A stretch of 64,000 nt of DNA from Microstegium vimineum (lineage: Eukaryota; Streptophyta; Magnoliopsida; Poales; Poaceae): NCBI GenBank assembly GCA_022036555.1, contig CM039131.1:37485920-37549919 (forward strand). Reading direction: 5' to 3'. A program made the translations under genes and the position numbers. This document shows, one piece after another, positions 59,334 to 64,000 of the stretch. How positions within the stretch are numbered: the first letter of the stretch is position 1; each line of letters opens with the position of its first letter. The notes below the pieces were generated by a model. That model worked only from the letters and a program-made list of their open reading frames with translations, did not search any database and was not told where the DNA came from.

Positions 59334-60861
59334 TAGTTTTAGTGGAACATTCATTTATATTTAACAGGTTGTTACATAAGATTTTTTTTGCAACGTGACA
59401 ATATTTTTTAAGAATATGGGGGAAGAAGTGAATTTTATAGAGATAAAAATTTTCTAGCTCGATTATCAACTCAAGATGAGTCATAGCATTAAATACCTAC
59501 AGTAGTATATCCATGTTTCATTACATGTAGTATGTTATTGGAAACAACACTATTAAACTAAGTATATATTTTTTTTGCGAACATAAACTAAGTATATTTG
59601 GTGGCATAATGAAATGAGAAAAATAGCCTATATCCAGTGACGAATGGGAATTTGTATTAGTGGCGGTGATACTTTAAAATAACAGTACGAGTAGCTAATA
59701 AGGAAAAAAAATACGGAGATTTCTCTCCTGCATAGGCACAACAAAGAAACGCAACAGCAAAGGACAATTGCCTGCAGCCTGCCCTAGTGCCCCCGTACTA
59801 CAGTACTACTACATCCACTACTGCTTCCTGGGACGAATAATAATAAATAAATAATTTAACTGACAACGACGCTTCACTGAAGTCCTAGAAGTTGGAGCCA
59901 CAGCACACAGCCGCGGCCCCAGCCAGTCGCCCTTGATCCTTCAATCAGCATGCACCGGTCGCCGGTCTGTCCGCCGCGGCGCTCATGGAACGGCACGGAA
60001 ATGACGGGATGCACCCACATCCACCTACGCCGACCCACCTGCTCCTGCCTGCCTCCTGCTGCCCTGCACCCGCCACCAGGTGAAAACCACAAGAGAATGG
60101 GAATAACCCGTGACTGTAGGGCCGACTCTGGCACATTCGACTTGACCGCTACACTGCTGCTGGCCGGCACCCGGCACCCGGCACCCCGGCAGTCGCCGAG
60201 CTGTAGGTGTACTTGCGTGTTTGGAACTGGGACTCTGGGAGGGAGTAGAGCAGGAGTATTATACACATGCCGTACGATCCGCTGGGTGACCTGGTGTGGC
60301 GAGGGCGAGCACTGAGCAGCTGCTCCTGCGAGTGGCGACGCCCGCGACCGCGAGGCCGCGGCAGAGCTTCCTCTTCACTTCTTCAGTCTCTCTTGAATTG
60401 TGTAACTCCGTCTTTCAGGACCATTTCATTAGTACTGGAAGCTACGGGGCGGGCACAAGGCAGCATCCGCAGAAATTGTTGTGCAATGCGCGGACGTTCA
60501 GTGGACATGATTCTAGTGGTGAAAGCTCAAGGGATATCTCAAGACAGAAACGGAAAATTTCATCCCTGACTTGAACCATTGCCACTTGCTGCCTCTAGTG
60601 ACAGGACGACGAAGCTGTAAGCATGTTCACCAACCTTATCAATGCAAAAGATGATACATGAGAGAAAAGTACTAATACATAAACAGCCAGCCAGCTTTAC
60701 AAGTTACAAGCAAGATATCTTGGTGGTGCAGCTAGGAGAACAAAAAAAACTCTGTAAGGCATCTTTTGGCTTGCTGCAGTGGCCATCGGTGGTGTTCCCT
60801 TCAAATTTTACAGCTCGTGCCAAAAAACAGACTCTCGAGTTGATAATTTATGCCACAAGAA
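59334..60861. other. Intergenic or 3' UTR region; one weak plus-strand frame
   Basis: A plus frame ending at 60574 (from about 60296) has a protein-like tail (SGHDSSGESSRDISRQKRK) after an AG at about 60420. It matches no family I know and could be a gene fragment. From about 60600 to 60861 the minus strand is the likely 3' UTR of the next gene. Nothing else is seen. Confidence 0.3.
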
Positions 60862-61189
60862 TCAGTCTGTGGGCGCATTCTCCTTGATTGCTGTCGACAA
60901 TTTTGTAGCCTCCTCCTCGTTTTTCAACCGGAACAGGTATGTTCGAGCTACGACTGTGCTACCAGCTGATTCACTGGACTGCGAATCCTGAGAATGAAAT
61001 GCAGGATTTATGGTCTTTTTTTTTGTTGGGTGGGGGCAGGGGTGGGGGGGGGGGAGGGGAGGTGGGGGGTAGGTGCTCCAATGGACTATAGTTACTTACT
61101 GATGTATGAAATATTGAAGCAACTGTCTTCTTCTGAAGATTCATTTTTATCCCCTTGTAGATCAGAGCATTCAGGAGAATTTTACCAAC
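60862..61189 (-). CDS. Last two exons of a RanBP1-domain-like protein (possibly NUP50-type nucleoporin), partial
   Basis: Exons 61189-61100 (30 codons) and 60987-60862 (41 codons plus TGA) on the minus strand, with intron 60988-61099 (GTAAGT...CAG) and phase 0 at both sides. The first exon reads GKILLNALIYKGIKMNLQKK, like the middle of a Ran-binding domain. The second ends VVARTYLFRLKNEEEATKL and SAIKENAP-like residues, resembling the C-terminal helix of RanBP1 domains in plant NUP50 proteins. These bind Ran-GTP at the nuclear pore. An acceptor at 61190 shows that more exons lie to the right, beyond a copia element that occupies 61770-64000. No coding break is visible. The family call is from pattern memory; RanBP1/RanBP2 relatives are the alternative. 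Confidence 0.6.
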
Positions 61190-61769
61190 CTGCTACCAGT
61201 TTAAAAACATTAGTATTTTGTCTGCACCAGAAACAATATTACAGCTGTGTAACTCTAGCAAAAGAAAACTGTGTAAATATCTATACCTATAACTGAATAT
61301 TTGACACCTAAATTAGCTGGTACCCTTCTCAATCAAATTCCAAACAAATGAAAAACCTAGCTGGCACCCTTCTCAAATTCCAAATAAATGAAAAACATAA
61401 GCTGCCCTGTGAGAGCCAAGAAAATTCCGCTTGGCTTGGGAAACACACCATTTGTGGATTCGAATATTGGTATATTCAATCAGATAGATGATGTTTAGAA
61501 ATAAATAAAGTCAAACTTTAGACACTTTGACCACTAACAAAGAAAAAATCATCAAGACTTTCTACATGGAAATAACATTAGTATATTTGTAATGACAAAC
61601 ACTTTCGGATGACTACATTCTCATTAAGATTTAGCAACAAATGTTTAAAGAAAGTAGAAATCAAAGATGTGCTTTGAAGACCGTGTCAATTCCGAAGCAT
61701 CAAATGAAAAAAGAATACAGGTAGTAGTTTCAACTTTGGCATGCAGCAGAAGGATAAACATTAACACTA
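61190..61769. other. Probable intron of the RanBP1-like gene
   Basis: AT-rich, no frames; lies between an exon acceptor and the copia LTR. Confidence 0.5.
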
Positions 61770-61905
61770 GTGTAGAGAGATAGCGGAACACCTCTTACCC
61801 TTAGGGGTTGGGTGACTTTCATATATATAGTCATACATGACTTGGAGTACAAGTAAACACAATTACATAGGACCCCCTAGGATATATACAATTATATATC
61901 TAACA
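61770..61905 (-). repeat. 3' LTR of a copia element, short, outer end uncertain
   Basis: The minus strand starts TGTTAGATATATAATTG just after a GCGGGGGAG polypurine tract (61906-61914). It continues through a TATATATATG stretch to about CTCTACACTAG. The expected TAACA terminus is not clear, so the low-coordinate end is approximate. Confidence 0.55.
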
Positions 61906-61917
61906 CTCCCCCGCAGT

Positions 61918-64000
61918 CTAAGCGGGAGTATCGCAGACGCAAAGACTGGACTTAAAATCAGTAAATAACTGTACAGACAAGCCCTTAGTCATGATGTCAG
62001 CGAACTGATGAGAGGACGGCACATGGAGCACTCGAAATTCACCAAGCGCAACCTTCTCGCGGACGAAGTGGATGTCGATCTCAATATGCTTGGTCCGGCG
62101 GTGATGGACAGGGTTAGCTGTCATATACACAGCACTGACGTTGTCACAGAAAACAACGGTGGCAGAAGGCAGTGGCAGATGCAGCTCCTGAAGCAACTGG
62201 CGCACCCAACAACATTCGGCGACGGCATGGGCGACAACACGGTACTCCGCTTCAGCACTGGAGCGAGAAACCGTAGTCTGCCGCTTCGAGGACAAGGACA
62301 CCAAGTTGTCACCGAGGTAGCCGCAGTAGCCAGAAATAGAACGCCGAGAGTCTGGACACCCTGCCCAGTCAGCGTCGGAGTATGCGGTGAGGGACTGGAC
62401 ATGACCAGTTCCAAGGTGAAGCCTTGTGGAGAGAGTGCCCTTGACATACCGAAGAATCCGCTTGACCAGCGCGAGATGCGGCTCACGGGGATCATGCATG
62501 AAGAGGCACGCCTGATGAACAGCATAAGCCAAATCCGGTCGAGTCAGAGTCAGGTACTGGAGAGCACCGGCGACGCGACGGTACTCAGACGGGTCCTCGA
62601 CAGGAGCACCATCCGAGGCCGAAAGCTTAGCCTTGGAGTCCACTGGCGTCGACGTGGAGAGGCACTCAGCCATGCCAGCGCGCTGGAGCAACTCGGTAGC
62701 GTACTGACGCTGGGACAGGAACAGGCCACTGGAGGAGCGCGTGATGGAGATGCCGAGGAAGTGGTGTAGCTCGCCGAGGTCGGTCATCGCAAACTCAGAG
62801 CGTAGGCGCTCTGTGATGCGAGTACGGAGTGCTGAGGATGAGGCCGTCAGGATGATGTCGTCGACGTAGAGCAGCAGGTAGGCGACACCATCGTTCTCTT
62901 TATAAATAAAGAGAGATGCATCGGATGCAGACAGGCGGAAGCCGAGTGTGCGAAGATGCGAGGCGAAGCGCTGGTGCCAAGCGCGGGGAGCCTGCTTCAG
63001 TCCGTACAGCGACTTCTACAGCAGGCACACGTGGTCAGGCGTCGAAGGATCAACGAAGCCAGGTGGCTGCTGACAGTAGACTGTCTCGTCGAGATGGCCA
63101 TGAAGAGAGGCATTCTTCACGTCAAGCTGATGTAGAGGCCAGGAGCGAGAGGTGACGATGCTGAGGACGATGCGAATCGTGGCCGGCTTGACGACTGGAC
63201 TGAATGTCTCGTCGTAGTCGACACCATACTGCTGGGAGAAGCCACGAACCACCCAGCGCGCCTTGTGATGAGCGAGCGTGCCATCGGAATGGAACTTGTG
63301 CCGAAAGATCCATTTGCCGGTGACGACGTTGGTGCGGGGTGGACGAGGCACCAGGCGCCAGGTGCCGTTGTCGATGAGCGCCTGGTACTCGTCGGCCATG
63401 GCCGCACGCCACTGCAGATCAACGAGGGCGCCACGGTAGTCGCGTGGCAGCGGTGATGCGGTGGAGACGAAGGCACTGCTGTAGTCGACGGGAGTGATGG
63501 CGCCCGTCTGGAGTCGAGTCGAAGCGCGAAAAGGGGCGCTGGGAGGTGCTGCAGCGGCGCCGGTCGCCTCCCCAGCCGTGCTGGGAGGTGCTGGAGCAGA
63601 TCCGGCCGCCTGGGTCGTGGTGTCGGGCGCCGGAAGAGCACTGCTGGGCGCCGATGCAGTGCTGCCGGTTCCCGGGGCAGAGGTGCGCCGGGGCAGGGAC
63701 TCCGGTCGGGGCAACAGGACGCCGCTCGTAGACGCGGCCGAAGCGACCCGGCGGTGATGGCGGCGGCACCAGAGGGCCACAGGCGATCACGGCGGGGTCA
63801 TCGATCGGAGCACCGGACGGGGGCACAGTGCCATGCCCGCCAGGCGCAGCCTGCAGTGACAGCGGTAAGTCGCTGTCGTCGTCGAGGAACTCGAGGGAGC
63901 TTGTCGTACTCTAACCTGCAGTGTTAGTGGCATACGGAAAGGATAGTTCATCGAAAACGACATGCCGTGAGATGATTATGCGCTGCGTGGAGACGTCAAG
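61918..64000 (-). pseudogene. Copia polyprotein 3' half: integrase C-terminus, RT and RNase H, interrupted and cut by the window edge
   Basis: From the right edge: integrase C-terminal end (IIISRHVVFDE), TAG 63911-63913 and a Pro/Ala-rich linker with a frameshift near 63720-63740. RT then runs from ALVDLQWRAAMADEYQAL through HQLDVKNASLHG, TAG 63016-63018, the intact catalytic YVDD (62857-62868) and TDLGELHHFLGI. RNase H has SDADWAGCPDSRRSISGY, RSSAEAEYR and FADIMTKGL, ending at 61918. The sequence is high in GC and well conserved, so decay is recent. The element is a different copia lineage from the Sirevirus (short LTR, one open polyprotein). The rest lies outside the window. Confidence 0.85.

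Noticed and set aside
60296..60574. Plus-strand 92-codon frame with a protein-like tail
   Set aside because: Too short and unrecognised to call a gene; kept only as a note in the intergenic entry.
1..64000. CRISPR arrays, bacterial operons, rRNA or tRNA genes
   Set aside because: None seen. The regular repeats belong to retrotransposon LTRs and the sequence is plant nuclear DNA.

Overview
The window is nuclear DNA of a grass (Poaceae). The evidence is a complete monocot-type gene for the largest subunit of RNA polymerase IV (NRPD1), dense Stowaway-type MITEs, a Tat-lineage Ty3/gypsy element, a Sirevirus-type Ty1/copia element and a LINE. A panicoid grass seems likely from the look of the retroelements, but the species is not decided. 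All assignments are by eye; no database search was run.

Layout. 316-16820: an old copia-type LTR split by a 15.9-kb Ty3/gypsy element (425-16369, TSD ACCAC). This element carries gag and a decayed pol on the plus strand. On the minus strand it carries a six-exon spliced gene with its own TATA box, convergent with pol. 17370-17756: a small LysM-domain membrane protein gene (minus). 19560-21416: a MITE cluster with a solo LTR. 21964-34777, with a 5' UTR exon up to about 36530: NRPD1 on the minus strand, 18 coding exons and about 1448 codons, with MITEs and LINE tails only in its introns. 36530-41120: AT-rich intergenic DNA with decayed MITEs. 41121-54716: a 13.6-kb Sirevirus-like copia element (minus, TSD GAGGT) with gag, pol and an env-position ORF, all carrying stops or frameshifts except the RT/RNase H segment. 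54857-56043: three MITEs. 56587-58247: a foldback element that captured a class 3 lipase fragment and duplicated its 3' part in both arms. 58552-59333: three MITEs nested in one another. 60862-61189: the last two exons of a RanBP1-domain-like gene (minus). 61770-64000: the 3' half of another copia element (minus), cut by the window edge.

How it fits together. Only NRPD1, the LysM gene and probably the RanBP1-like gene look like host genes. Pol IV starts the 24-nt siRNA pathway that silences elements such as those around and inside NRPD1. The most unusual structures are the antisense spliced gene in the gypsy element, an LTR-like promoter module copied inside the Sirevirus just upstream of its env-position ORF, and the lipase foldback, whose transcripts could fold into long hairpins.
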